Shown: positions 1 to 11,386 of the stretch, piece by piece
How positions within the stretch are numbered: position 1 is the stretch's first letter
Layout of the letters: every line of letters starts with the position of its first letter
NCBI GenBank assembly: GCA_947247005.1
Contig: OX365944.1
Location: 5,158,501-5,222,500 of the forward strand
Direction: 5' to 3'
Length of the DNA stretch: 64,000 nt
Source: Spisula solida
Taxonomy: Eukaryota > Mollusca > Bivalvia > Venerida > Mactridae
Notes under the pieces: generated by a model
The model's input: the letters and a program-made list of their open reading frames with translations, nothing else
Told to the model about the DNA's origin: nothing
Database searches by the model: none
Position numbers and translations under genes: made by a program

Positions 1-739
1 TCTTTTTTTTTTATCATATTGCGTTGCTGGCTGTAGTAAGTAATGGCGGTTAGTATTTTAGCAAAAGGCAAACAATCAGAAATCAGTTTAATTTGATGGA
101 ATGTTAAAGAAACGTTCGTCACTCATAGATTCACTGCTTACAGAAAGTTTCGCTGCCTCGCTTGCTATGCAAGATTGTTTTGTAACTTGTGCAGGCAAAC
201 ACAAAGTACAAAGCTGTTAAATGTTAGTATCAAACCTTATGTATGGATAATAAGTCGAGTTGGGTAGATAGTGTAGGCCTACAACACATCTTTAAACATT
301 TGAGTATTTCTGAAACATGCGTGTCAACAAGAACACACCAAATGGTGTAAAGCAAAAAAACTTGTTCACCTACACAGCGCCAACTCGTGTTTAAATATGT
401 TTAATTATGGTGATATAAAACATTATATTGCATTTCTATCAACAAAGATTATGTAGAGACGTATTCTAAAACATTTAATAGATAAAGATATCAAATGATG
501 CCACACAAAATATCGAATTAGTGCTCATTAGCATAAACTGAATATTGCAACAGAAAGATACAAGAATATTCCGACTGACCAAAGACTTTGTACTTTGTGA
601 TCTTTAAATGTAGTTGCTGGAATTCATTGTTCTATGCTCTGCCATAGTTTTAATTCCAGTTGACAACATGTCCTTGATTGTTTTAAAAATTAATGATATT
701 AATAAGGATATTGAAACTTTGTTTGATACTCAGAAATAT
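1..739. other. AT-rich flank, no gene seen
   Basis: No exon with supporting splice sites, no long ORF and no recognised repeat family was seen on either strand. Confidence 0.5.
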
Positions 740-985
740 GTACGACTTTTAAGGACTTCTGACAGCTAAAACTAGGTATTCAGCCGTTTTACTGCTGGAA
801 CTGAGTCATTCAGTTTGGGCATTCAGCTTTTTGATTGCTGAAACTAGTTTATTCAGCCTCTCGACAGCTTGGACTTGGGCGGACCATTTACTTATTCAAT
901 TGGGCATTGTGCCTTGTATGTTTTTTTAATGTTTTCTGTGCTCGGCTAGTTGAGTGTTGCCTTCCCAGTTTGACTTAATATCATT
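740..985 (+). repeat. Family A dispersed repeat, partial copy
   Basis: This copy contains the landmarks 'gacagctaaaactagg', 'cagcttggacttgggcgg', 'ctgtgctcggct' and an end at 'gacttaatat'. The same landmarks recur at 3856-4430 (-), 14605-14960 (-) and 59800-60245 (+). It has no coding capacity that I trust. It lacks the family B half that is joined to it in two of the other copies. Confidence 0.75.
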
Positions 986-2800
986 ATTTTGTATGGAAGA
1001 TCATGCGGTTGTACCACCTTTTGCGACATTTCTGTATCATATATATGCTAGAAGAAGATCTTTACCGGACAATTGCTAATTTAATTATTTTCCATGTGTT
1101 TGTCGGATCATAGGATTTCAGTAAACTGTTGTTATCAACGGAAGTGTAGTTTTAGTTTCTTCTTATTATTTATTTAACCTATGTTATATGTGATTTGACC
1201 AATAACAATTAAGCTTTATTTTGTTTTTCTCCTTATGTTTTATCATTGTGATTCACGTGACATTTATATGACACATGATTGGTTAAATAAACTAGTCTTA
1301 TTCTATTCTTAGCCCTCCACTTTAACATTTAAAATTTGACGTAATGGTGAGTGTTTTGTGACTTTTTGTAAGACTCGAAGTTCGTTTTGATTGTTGGTAC
1401 TTGCAGATGAATCATCCTTCTATAGAGATGCAAGCAGGGCAGGTTCTCTTGATATATTTCTTGAAGTATGTGTACAACGTTGAAACCAAAGACCATTAAC
1501 AAGTTCAATTATTGGCCAATCGGCATTTACACAATACCTTTGGCAATTAACAAAATGCATATACAGTGCAAGTGGCCACATAAACATAAAAATAAGCACA
1601 ATGCATGCATAATTACAAAACATAACTATATAATCAAATCAAACAAACAAATTAAAATATTTAAAATACCGTGAATTCCCTTCTATTCATAGTTATATGT
1701 CATAATATATGACAATATAAAACAAGTCAAATAGTTTCCTGCGGGTGATTACCTGCGGCCTTGTAATTTAGTTGTATTGTTTAGGATGTGGTTTTTGCAG
1801 TTTGGATGCAATTCGAATTTAATCCGGTGTAAGTTTAGATTAATGTTTCTGTCAAAATAATTCCAATACATGTAAAATCGGACAATACCGATTATCTTCC
1901 AATTATTTTGATGTGTTAAATGTATGTGCCGAACGAATGAACAAATTCAAAAGAATTAGAAAAAAGTATCATGTATCAATACCATGCTTCTGTTAATCTA
2001 GCGATGTGTTCTCTACGGGATGTAGTCCATTGCCCACTATATTTATTACTGACTGGGAATCTCATGCAGCTGCAGACACCTGCTGTTTAGATTCGTGGTC
2101 TCGCGTTCAAAGTGAAATTTTGGAATAGTTCTGCTTTCTTTGGTAAATAAACTATTGTAATGCGATAAAGACCGATGTTATCCTCATGGAATAATGGAAT
2201 TAGTCTGGTTCACGACATTCTTACAAAATGCTTCTTTTTTTTGGATATTTTTTTTGAAATCGTAAACCGTCGAGAATATGTCACGTGCCCCTCCATGGTC
2301 ATTTTACTTTTTGCAATCCAATATAACCTGCGGCTCAATGCCGCAGGTTAATAATAAGCGACACTATCGTGTGGTAAACTGGTTACATTTTGGTAGACAA
2401 TGGAGTGTCTACCTGAAATAAAAGCCATCATTTTCCTCTCGAAAACGCTATAAATACTACTAGTAGATCTATACGTATGTATGTACTATGTACTCGTAAT
2501 ATACAATGCATGTTCATAGAACCACACATTGACATGAGGTATTGCTAAGTGAGCAGTATTAAGACCTCTATGTTAATTGCCATCAGACACAAGTGCATAA
2601 TTGCACGTGATAGAACAGGTTAACTGTCAGAACAAATGTCGGTCTTGCTAGCACATGTAACGTTAAAGATACGTGTAAACCTCTCTTACCTTGGTTCAGT
2701 ATGTTCATGCGCCGATCTAGTGGAGGAATAGTGACTGGACCCCCTTGGAATGTTGGAAAAGATTACATTAAGTATCAATATAAGTATGTCAGTTGGCCGT
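986..2800. other. Intergenic, no gene seen
   Basis: No credible exon was found. The only structure noted is a short perfect hairpin at 2324-2350. The remainder is AT-rich unique-looking sequence. Confidence 0.5.
2324..2350. repeat. Perfect 11-bp hairpin
   Basis: TAACCTGCGGC and its exact reverse complement are separated by a 5-base loop. There is no T-run or gene beside it, so no terminator role is claimed. Confidence 0.6.
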
Positions 2801-2810
2801 TTTTAACAAC

Positions 2811-3115
2811 GCGATATAGTAGGATGGCGACAATGCGATAGTAGGATGGCGACAATGTGATAGTACGATGGCGACAGTACGATAGTCATATCGCACTGTC
2901 GCCACCATACTATCGCGTTGTCGCATTGTCGTCATCGTATTATCGCATTGTCGCCATCGTACCATCGCGTTGTCGCATTGTCGTCATTGTATTATCGCAT
3001 TGTCGCCATCGTACCATCGCATTGTCGCCATCGCACCATCGCATTGTCGCCATCGCACCATCGCATTGTCGCCATCGCACCATCGCATTGTCGCCATCGC
3101 ATTGTCGCCCTCTGG
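2811..3115. repeat. Minisatellite with an inverted left arm
   Basis: A degenerate array of 'ccatcgcattgtcg' type units. The first 75 bases carry the unit in the opposite orientation ('gatggcgacaatgcgatag'). The whole can therefore fold into a long imperfect hairpin with its switch point near 2886. Open frames across it are repeat translations, not genes. Confidence 0.85.
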
Positions 3116-3120
3116 ATTTT

Positions 3121-3855
3121 AATGTGTAACCACGATGGCCGTAACGGTATTCCGTAATATATCGACATAATTGACTGTATTGCTATTGTATGGAGCAGCG
3201 AAATGCCAGAAAGGCACGGCATCTAGCCACAAATGGTAACGCTACAACTGAATCAATTTCTGCCACTGGGCACAATCTAATCCTGATAGTGACAGGTACA
3301 TTATATGATTACTCTTATTTTACTATTTATTTATTTATCTGAACTAGACGCACGAGGAGAAATTCTCGTGCGCGTATATTGATCCAAATGATATTTATCT
3401 AAACTAATTCAAATCCCCGTAGAGTCAAACAGAATAATCCGAAAATACACATGTACAGTAATAACAAAATTCTATACGGAGCAAATAAAGCATTCGTAAA
3501 TATGCTTTGTTCAATGAATTATTTATTGTAATTTAAAACTAGCATATTCTACTGCAACAGGATGCTTTTAGCATTACGTAATTATATAGAATAATGGATC
3601 AATATCCAAGTATAAATATAAATAAATGGCTTTATATGCATACTGGCATCTTATTTTCATATTTTCGATGCATTTCTCCAGCATATGTGTATAACCATGA
3701 ACATTTTGTATATAACAGAGCTGAAAACACACCTTTAAGCCTAGTTTCCATGAAGCGTAACTGCGCGTGTTCGCTCCAGTCTACGTATTTGGCATGTTGC
3801 TGTTGTTCTGCCCGTTATTACGCATGTGCGGTCGTAACCTTTGAAGTATTATTTT
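3121..3855. other. Intergenic, no gene seen
   Basis: No exon was recognised. Bases 3738-3800 contain 'tttccatgaagcgtaa', which resembles one end of the foldback repeat at 5034-5195, so a fragment of that family may lie here. Confidence 0.4.
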
Positions 3856-4605
3856 AAAAAAAGATTATATTAAGTCAGACAGGGAAGGCAGAACTCAACT
3901 TAACCAGCCGAGCACAGAAAAAATAAAAAACACACAAAGCACAATCCCCAACTGAACCAACCGAGCACAGGAAATATAAATCACATAAAGACACAAAGCC
4001 CAACTAAACAAGCGCAGATCCGCCCAAGTCCAAGCTGTCGAAAAGTATAATAAATTATAACTAGCTGAATGACCCAGTTTCCACAGCAAAGGGACTACAA
4101 TGTCTAGTTTTAGCTGTCAGCAATCTTAAAACGAAGAAGTGCCCAACACACTACCGACCAAGAAAATCAATCATCCCTTGCCCCACTATTTAAAAGCTGA
4201 ATAGAAAAGATTCAGCAAACAATAGGCAGATTGCCTACGCTGAATGACCTAGTTACAACAGTAAAACTGCTGAACTACATAGTTTTAGCAGCCTTTAGTT
4301 TCAAAAGTTAAGTAACAGTATTAAAACGTTGAAAGGCCCGATTTAAGCAACAAAAAATCTGAAAGCTATAGCAGAGTGACCTTGTTTCAATGAGTAAATT
4401 GACGTTATTGAACAAATCGAGATATGACGTCATGAACAAGTCATTAAGAATTGCAAGCAATACAGAAGTCCCCTACCGGTTTAAAGCAATTTTCAATGTG
4501 TCTGTTGCCATAGCAACCACAATTGCCATCAGCACCAAAACTGATGGACTGATGGCAAACCAATAGTCCCCTCCGGTCAAAAAACGGTAGGGGACTTACA
4601 ACTAC
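3856..4605 (-). mobile_element. Composite A+B element, inverted copy
   Basis: Family A (about 3856-4430) is joined to family B (about 4435-4605), in the same order and with the same ends as the plus-strand copy at 59549-60247. The B end carries 'GGTAGGGGACTTAC' and the A end 'GATTATATTAAGTC'. A 64-residue open frame at 3895-4089 is conserved in the other copy. It looks like passive sequence identity, not a gene. Having two full-length copies about 55 kb apart defines this as one transposed unit of about 0.7 kb. Confidence 0.75.
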
Positions 4606-4861
4606 ATAAAATGATCTCAGGGGACAAAACTCCACAGTCGTTATCTTTTTTTTGTATTGCATGATTGATGCCACTCATCTTCAATTATATTAATTTACGT
4701 TTACAGGCTGACGTGAGGATTTCAGAACTAGACAACTGCTTCGTTTTTAACATGATATTAACTGTACAAAACATGAGACTTTCTTTTGAAAAAACACTAT
4801 ATATAGAAGTGCCTGACTGCTGTGTGTGAACAGTTTTTATCACATCGCGAAAATACTCAAA

Positions 4862-5030
4862 ATGAGGGATGCGATTAATGAAGATGATGATGATGATGAT
4901 GATGAACCTGATGCAGGCATTCCAGTCTCTTTTAGTAACATCAACTTTTATGTCTGACCAAAAACGAAAGCACCATCTTCTCCACCTTCTGATTTTTCAA
5001 ATGGGCCAGCAGAGCATGTTACGGTCTGTA
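4862..5030 (+). pseudogene. Possible truncated coding fragment with Asp run
   Basis: An ATG at 4862 follows a TATATA stretch (about 4798) and opens a frame with seven consecutive Asp codons. The frame ends at TGA 4955-4957. The same frame then continues with protein-like, Pro/Ser-rich sequence up to the foldback repeat that starts near 5034. This could be the remains of a gene or element interrupted by that repeat. The Asp run is also a GAT microsatellite, so chance is a real alternative. Confidence 0.25.
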
Positions 5031-5033
5031 AAG

Positions 5034-5195
5034 CCGGGTTTCCATGAAGCGTATAATTTTAGCGCTGATTTTTTCGGAACGTAATTACGCGTCGATTTCG
5101 CTCCCCGAAGTGTCTGTTTTTGGCTTCGTGGAATCAGTTTTTCGGTGCGTAATTGGCGAAGAAACTTCGCTGAAATAATACGCTCCATGTAAATT
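5034..5195. mobile_element. Small foldback MITE-like repeat
   Basis: The left arm 'gtttccatgaagcgtataat' and the right arm 'aataatacgctccatgtaaa' are imperfect reverse complements. Together they enclose a GC-richer core. There is no coding capacity. Confidence 0.55.
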
Positions 5196-6520
5196 GTAGG
5201 CTATTTGTTAATTGGTTGATATTTTGTTACGTACAATGAGACATAGACATGAGCACGAGGGTCGTTCATTTAATACCCGGACTATCGCCATAGCACTTGA
5301 CTGAAACATGCAATTTTAATATTTTTTCTGTTAATAGACTTACTCGGCAACTTGAAAATTTGACAAAACTTGGTATAATTTTATCCAACCGATCACATAC
5401 TGCGGTTACTATAGTAACAAAACTAATGGCTACCCGACCCAGCCCAAGTTTTTAGTAAAATGTAGAGTGTCGATATGACAGGGTGCGTGGTATAGTTGCT
5501 TATTTTCAACGGAAAACATCATATAACGTTATGTCAACATCTACGTAAAATGTAATATAACGCTTGATGTCATTTCTGTACCCTTACTGTGCGAGAAGTG
5601 CTGTTGAGTAACAACGGGTGTGTTTCCGTTTATATCGCAATGCATTTGAATTTGTTCGGGAAAACACCAATTATGATACAACTTCGTAAAATTAAAAGTC
5701 ATACACCTGTAAAACTAAAGAATCTATTTTGGAGAAGCCTTATGGGTTGATTTCGGCTTACAAACGGGTATATGATGACAAGAGTCGCGATGATCCAATG
5801 CCGCGTTAATCTAACGTCAGAAACAGGAAAGTGTCGTCGGTTAAACACCTGTTGGATGGGTAAACACTACTTGAAGAATAACTACTATAATAATTACGGA
5901 ATCATGCGAAATTCTAATGGATACAGCATTAAACATCACTACCAAACTTCTTGAAATGGTAAATGACTTTATGGCTCCAAAAAGATGATCAAATAGAGAA
6001 AAAATGTTCCGTGAATGGCGAAAATGGCGTAACGTCACAATATTTTGACGTCGACTTGGGCCGACTCGCGTTACCATATAATTAATAAAACACTAGTATT
6101 ATGTAAACCCTTCGTCGCACAAGTTGAAATTTATTGTGTGTGTAACGGTTTGCCTTTTGTGTGTTCTGTGATGTTATGTGTCCAGCGTTGATCTAAATGC
6201 TGTAATGACACTATGTCAGTGGTCGTCGTCAACTGTCTATCAAAAGATAGCAGGACTAAATAGTAACAATCGTATAGTGGTATAATAACTCTCAACAAGG
6301 CTAAACCTCCAAGCTCAACGAATCCCTGTGCAATGCAGCACTGATACACCGTAGGTGGTTGTATAACAAAGTTAGTACTGGTTTGTAAATACCATGAATC
6401 GAACGCTACTAAATGAATGAACAACAAGTGTAACGAGTTAAATATAGTTTACTTCCTCAATATGATGTATTTATTTAATGCTAACTGATGAGATATGGAG
6501 TTCTATCAGTGAAATAAAAC

Positions 6521-6553
6521 CTATATCAGTCACTGGTTATCACCTACAATGTG
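6521..6553. repeat. Short inverted repeat
   Basis: 'TATATCAGTCAC' and 'GTGACTGATATA' face each other across a short loop. It lies within the putative mariner-like element. Confidence 0.5.
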
Positions 6554-6881
6554 ACTGATATAAGCTCCGCCCCTCACAGGGACTACTTTAATTTACCAAA
6601 ATCTCAACCCTAAAATGTCTGTAACTTTTTTATTACTGAACGGAAACATGTCATGTGGGGTTGTTTATTCTAAGTTAGACCATTTCCTACAAGTTGGTGT
6701 ATGATTTAATGCAAAATTCTCAAAAAAGTCGTTTTCACCTATTCACCATAATCCAAGATGGCGGATTTTGAAGTGAAAAATATGAATGGAATAATATATT
6801 CATACGTAGCCTTACCACAGTGGTAATTTGGCATAAATAGTACCAGTTTTGACACCATAAAAGCATTAAATAAATAGAATA

Positions 6882-7026
6882 TTTGTTTGTTTTGATTGAA
6901 TATGGTTAATATCTCATCTTGTAGTGATAAAATTTTAATATTTTCACTCGCGCTACGCGCTCTTGAAAATATTGAATTTAATCACTACACGATGAGATAT
7001 AAACCATATTCAATCAAAACAAACAT
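6882..7026. repeat. Long near-perfect hairpin (about 65-bp arms)
   Basis: The left arm, beginning 'tttgttttgattgaatatgg', is almost completely complementary to the right arm, which ends 'ccatattcaatcaaaacaaa'. The centre is the small palindrome GCGCTACGCGC near 6950-6960. This is typical of a foldback MITE nested inside the larger putative element. The 66-residue frame across it is a by-product. Confidence 0.8.
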
Positions 7027-7849
7027 ATATCCTCTATTTATCAATGCATACATGTACAATAATACTTATATTATAATGAGAAGTATAATTTATTAGATGA
7101 GCAGTCTTAAGTTTTATATAATTTATTAATTAACAAGTACCTAACTTAACATGAATACCCTAAATGAACAAACCCCAGACAAGTAAACCCAATAACAAGC
7201 AGTACCACACTAATATGTGGAAATGTAGTCAGAAACTCAAGTTCTGAAGTAAGCCAAACAAAATGTTTGATACCATCCATAAGTTGGTGGCTCCAAATAA
7301 GAAGGATGATACTAGTCAAAATTCCCCTATATATACCAAATTCCCCAGGACAAGCTCATCTGATTGGTCAATGAATATAACATGATTTATAATTCCATGG
7401 GTGACTTCACACCATGTAAAGTAGTAAAGCTATACACTTCAATTAGACATAGTATAAAAGATGACCATAACAGCCCACTGTTACATGTGCATTCAAGAAT
7501 TGTGTGAATGTACCTCCAGTAAGTTTTCATCAATATCAGTCGGTTAGTTTTCCAGCAACATCGATAGTCCGGAAATTAAATGAACAACCCTCGTACAGTC
7601 ACGCCAAATTGGGGCCAACACAGGAAATGACTTAAAGTAGTTTAATGGCGTCATTGCCTACTTCAAAACACTCGATTAGGTCCTTGATGACGCCAATGGA
7701 CAATGACTCGAATATCGAATCAATCAAGAGACAGTGGTGTGATACAAGGAATCCGAGTGCGTTACCTTAGCTCGTTTCGAATAGATTCATTGTTCCTGGT
7801 GTACAACACCGAAACACGCGAGACTATCTCATCTCATCTCTTGTTGAAA

Positions 7850-7950
7850 GCCTTTCAGAAATTACCATGTGCCCTGGCCGAGGATCGAATCAAGGACCTC
7901 TCGATCAGTAGTCAAGAGCGTAGTCCGCTTGACCTCGCAACTGGGATAAA
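7850..7950 (-). mobile_element. tRNA-derived SINE head (minus)
   Basis: Read on the minus strand, 'gaggtcaagcggactacgct', 'gactactgatcgagaggtcc' and 'gattcgatcct' give a tRNA-like A-box to B-box arrangement. It is degenerate and does not fold as an intact tRNA with a usable acceptor stem, so I call it a SINE, not a tRNA gene. Confidence 0.55.
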
Positions 7951-8242
7951 TATTCAGTGCTCTTTGCGTGTAAAGCAGGTATTGTTTCTATACTTAAATG
8001 GGGATCGCCAAGCATGATATTGCAATCAGAGATGTCAAGAAACTCCATCATTCAAATCAAGCGTGCCAACTTCTTGACAAAAAAGGATTTTCTGGTAAAT
8101 TCTCTAGATCTCTTCTCTGCTCTAGTAACATCGATCAGCAATATTTCCAACAAAAGAAAGAATTCCATTATATAAATTAAGATGTACCAGTACTGTATTA
8201 TTATTATTTATATAAAACCTATTAAAGGGAACATACACAACT

Positions 8243-8387
8243 TACATATTCAATATTGATCTTACTTGACTTAAGAAAAAGGACAACAAATCAGATCACA
8301 CCATATAAGACTCTTGGTCAGTAACAGGCGATATGATTGGCTATCCTTATTCTCCAATTAAATAAGATCAATATTGAATACCACCCC
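8243..8387. mobile_element. MITE, GGGTGGTATTCAATAT family
   Basis: The inverted ends are 'attcaatattgatcttac' and 'aagatcaatattgaatacca'. The right end reads into 'ccacccca'. A second copy at 38468-38600 has both GGGGTGG/CCACCCC ends and shares the interior ('gatctgattggttgtcctta' type), confirming a dispersed family. Confidence 0.75.
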
Positions 8388-8410
8388 AGCAGATCCATGT
8401 ATTTATTAAT

Positions 8411-8430
8411 ATATATATATATATATATAG
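8411..8430. repeat. AT dinucleotide microsatellite
   Basis: A simple (AT)n tract just upstream of the truncated LINE. Confidence 0.9.
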
Positions 8431-8469
8431 ATAAATAAAAAATATTATTTAGGGTTACGTTGTTTACGT

Positions 8470-10490
8470 GGAGTTCCGATGATTATAAATTATGAGTGAA
8501 ACATGATGACGCTTCATGTATATTTTAACAGTATTCATTGGTTACTAGAAGGTATCAACGATATTTTCAAAACTGGTGTAATTCCAAAATGCTTGAAGGT
8601 AGGTCTGTTATCACCAATATTCAAGAACAAAGGCTCCAAGTCTGATGTGTCTAATTACCGAGGGATCACTGTCCTCCCGGTGATTGAGAAAATTATTGAG
8701 GCGCTCCTTAACGGTAGAGTGGCTCCAATAATGTCGATGCACCAGAATCCCTTTCAAAGGGGCTTCACTAAGAAAACATCCCCCTTACATGCAGTCCTTA
8801 TTGTTGAGGAGGTCACCCGACACTGCAGAGATGATAAAATGCCACTTGATCTGGTCTTCCTAGACGCTAAGAGCGCCTTTGACGTGGTTGACCACGATCA
8901 CCTAATGCGACGCGTCTTTCACCCAGGGATACGTGACAAACACTGGTCTCTTATCAAAAGTATTCACACTGATTCTTCAAGCGTCATTAAGTGGGGCTCC
9001 AACCGTTCTCAACCCTTTTGCGTCTCGCAAGGGGTCCGCCAGGGAGGGGTACTTAGCACTGATCTGTACAAAGTATATGTAAACCCCCTTTTAGACCGCA
9101 TTCAAAACTCTAACCTTGGTATCAACATAGGAGATATATGCTGCAACTCTAGTGCTTGCGCTGATGACGTAACAATAAACTCTGGCGACAGTTTGGACAC
9201 TCAGGTGCTAGTGAGTATTGCCGAGGATTTCGCCTCTCTCGAGAGGTATGTTCTCCAGCCCAAGAAGACGGAGCTTCTGAGAGTTAACCCTACCAAAAAC
9301 TCGCGTCTCACAGCAACCCCTCAATCCTGCCTGTGAGATTTACGGAAAAGAGATCTCCCAACCCCATGTTAGCACTCACCTTGGTCTTAAACGTTCAGTC
9401 ACCCAACAGAATACAGAGGAGCAGACGGTAGAGAACAATATAAAAAAAGTCGCGACGCGCAGCATATAGTCTAATGTCTAGTAGCTTCCATGGAGAAAAT
9501 GGTAATGACCCTGTTTCTAATCTCCACATTGCCACTCTTCACATTATACCAATTCTGCTCTACGGACTCGAAATAGTCATACCATCTGGTAGAACTCTCA
9601 AAAACCTTGAAACTTATCAGAAAAAGTTGCTCAAGCAGATTCTCTCCATCCCCATCAATAGTGCAGACGTAGCAGTGTACATCATCAGTGGTATACTCCC
9701 TATTGAAGCTCAGGTGGATAAGAGAGTACTTACCATGTACAACAATGTCTGTCTCCAATCTAAATCAGCTGTAGAAAGGAGATTAGCAATTAGACAACTA
9801 ACTGTGAAAAGAAACTCCAGTTACAGCTGGTACATCCAAGTGAAAAAAAGTGTTCTGGAAGTATGACCTAGGTCACCCACTTGAGCATATATCGGACCCG
9901 CCCACATCAGTACATTGGAAGTCCCGTGTAAACAAGGTAGTAGACAGTTACTGGAGGGAGGCGATTCTGGACCGGTGTCAATATTACAGTTCCATTGGAA
10001 ATCTGAATATAGAATTATTCACACCTGGTAAACCACACCCCTTGCTGCGTCTACCAATTGGCTCCTCAAGGGAATCCGCTCGGCTGATAGTCCAGCTGAA
10101 AATGCTCTCAGGGCAGTATCAGCTCCAGTCCAACAGGCGCCCTGTAAACCAGAACAGGGTAGACCCTACTTGCCTGATCTGCTCCACTGAAAATGAGACT
10201 TTAGAACACTTCATCCTCCATTGCCCCGAACTGTCCACCAGGAGAGATCCAATTATAAATGACATAAATAGGGAACTAGAAAAGTTAGGTCAATCAGGAT
10301 TAGATAGCTTGACAGACAGTGACAAACTGAAGTTACTGATTGATCCCACACACTTCTTATCCTGGAACAAACTTAATGCACGGTATCTAACAAATCTGGC
10401 CAGTTTAGACTTTCACTGCAAACGTCTACTGTTTTCCATGCATAATAATCGTTACGCATTACTAAAAAAGCTTCTCTTAATATAAGACTG
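8470..10490 (+). pseudogene. 5'-truncated, frameshifted non-LTR retrotransposon (RT + C-terminal zinc knuckle)
   Basis: The first open frame (8503-9336) is reverse transcriptase. Visible motifs are 'SNYRGITVLPVIEKI', the catalytic-Asp block 'FLDAKSAFDVVDH', 'QGVRQGGVLS' and 'CADDV', where Cys replaces the usual Tyr/Phe before ADD. A frameshift near 9336 moves the protein into another frame ('EIYGKEISQPHVSTHLGLKR'), then into 9474-9866. The C-terminal frame, 9850-10485, contains C-x2-C-x8-H-x4-C ('CLICSTENETLEHFILHC'), the zinc-binding motif found downstream of RT in several LINE clades. No endonuclease domain precedes it, so the copy is 5'-truncated. It is dead as a coding unit. I do not assign a clade. 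Confidence 0.9.
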
Positions 10491-11198
10491 GGGGCACACC
10501 CTATTATAGAGAAGTTACTTTCCATATTCTGTCGCTTTAAGGGTATATAAAGTTTGGATAGCAAATAAAATTAGACATTTCTAGAGATACAGTCCCAACT
10601 ATAAGTACAAAAGGAACTAAAAGTATTGAATGATGAATTAAGGGTTATTTTTTGTTTTAATCTTGTTCTTTCAAAACTGTAATTTCATTAACAACTAAAC
10701 CCTGAACTTGAAGTGTTTTTTTTTCTCATTAAATTGTTGATATGCTGGTATTCTCTTACCGCTACCCATTCCAATATATAGTTAAAACGTATGACCTCTT
10801 TACTGTAACCTTAAGTAGAGTTTACTAATATCTATATCCCTAAGCATGTTAGAATAAGACTCTTCACAAAATCCTACCGTATATAATAATTATGATGTGA
10901 ATATATATTCTTGTTCTTGTTATGAATAGTGAATAGTGTATACTGCGCGACGTAAATAACTGATTGTGACTGATTGTGTTTAGTGTACGAAACTGTGGTG
11001 GTGGATTACTTATTCATATTCAACTACGAGGATTTATTCCTTGGTTCTCCAGATCTGGAGGGAAAGAAGACGATACGATACGATACATTCCTTTTATAAA
11101 TATATACTATTTAAATATTCAGACAGGGATTAGAGTGTTCTTTAATATGAGACTAAAATAATTAAACTATATAGTGCATTGGTAAAAACAAATATTTT
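10491..11198. other. LINE 3' flank and gap before NOL11
   Basis: The first part is probably the untranslated tail of the LINE. Apart from a short GATAC microsatellite near 11070 nothing was recognised before the NOL11 promoter. Confidence 0.4.
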
Positions 11199-11200
11199 GT

Positions 11201-11254
11201 GTTCCGTTTGTTCCGTAATAACGGGTGTTCCGGGTTTTACACTTGCTTAACAAA
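11201..11254 (+). promoter_or_regulatory. Likely TATA-less NOL11 promoter with ETS-type cores
   Basis: TTCCG (CGGAA on the other strand, the ETS-family core) occurs three times in 31 bases, at 11202, 11211 and 11228, ending 23 bases before the start codon. No TATA box sits at the right distance. Clustered ETS cores without TATA are common in housekeeping and nucleolar gene promoters. The role is inferred from the motif alone. Confidence 0.4.
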
Positions 11255-11386
11255 ATGGCTGCGCCCATCGAGAGCATTGCTTTTTGCAACATTCCTAGTG
11301 AATCCGATTTTCTTTCGATATCACCAGCGTATTCTGAAGATACAGTGGTCGTATCATGTCGGAGGAAGTTATTGAATGTATATAAT
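11255..11386 (+). CDS. NOL11: NOL11 exon 1
   Basis: Residues 1-44, starting MAAPIESIAF. The context CAAAATGG is a fair Kozak match. The donor is AAT|GTAAGA and the exon ends in phase 0. Confidence 0.9.

Larger units (their letters stand above)
5256..7593. mobile_element. Putative mariner-like non-autonomous element
   Basis: Two imperfect inverted repeats of about 31 bp bound the segment: 'cgagggtcgttcatttaat' at 5256 and its complement ending 'ttaaatgaacaaccctcg' at 7593. The sequence CGAGGGTYGTTCA is characteristic of mariner-type termini. No transposase was recognised inside, so the element would be non-autonomous or decayed. TA follows the right end, but the left flank is CA, so the target duplication is not clean. 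Confidence 0.5.

Noticed and set aside
2857..3129. His/Arg-rich repetitive ORFs at the minisatellite
   Set aside because: Several frames are open on both strands because the short unit lacks stops. No start context, splice sites or similarity.
3895..4089. 64-residue frame nearly identical to one at 60017-60211, as if a conserved protein
   Set aside because: Both lie in copies of the same A+B repeat, with no start context or splice signals. Identity is explained by copying of the element.
8503..9336. 277-residue ORF as a host gene
   Set aside because: It has LINE reverse transcriptase motifs and the downstream parts are in shifted frames. It is a retrotransposon relic.
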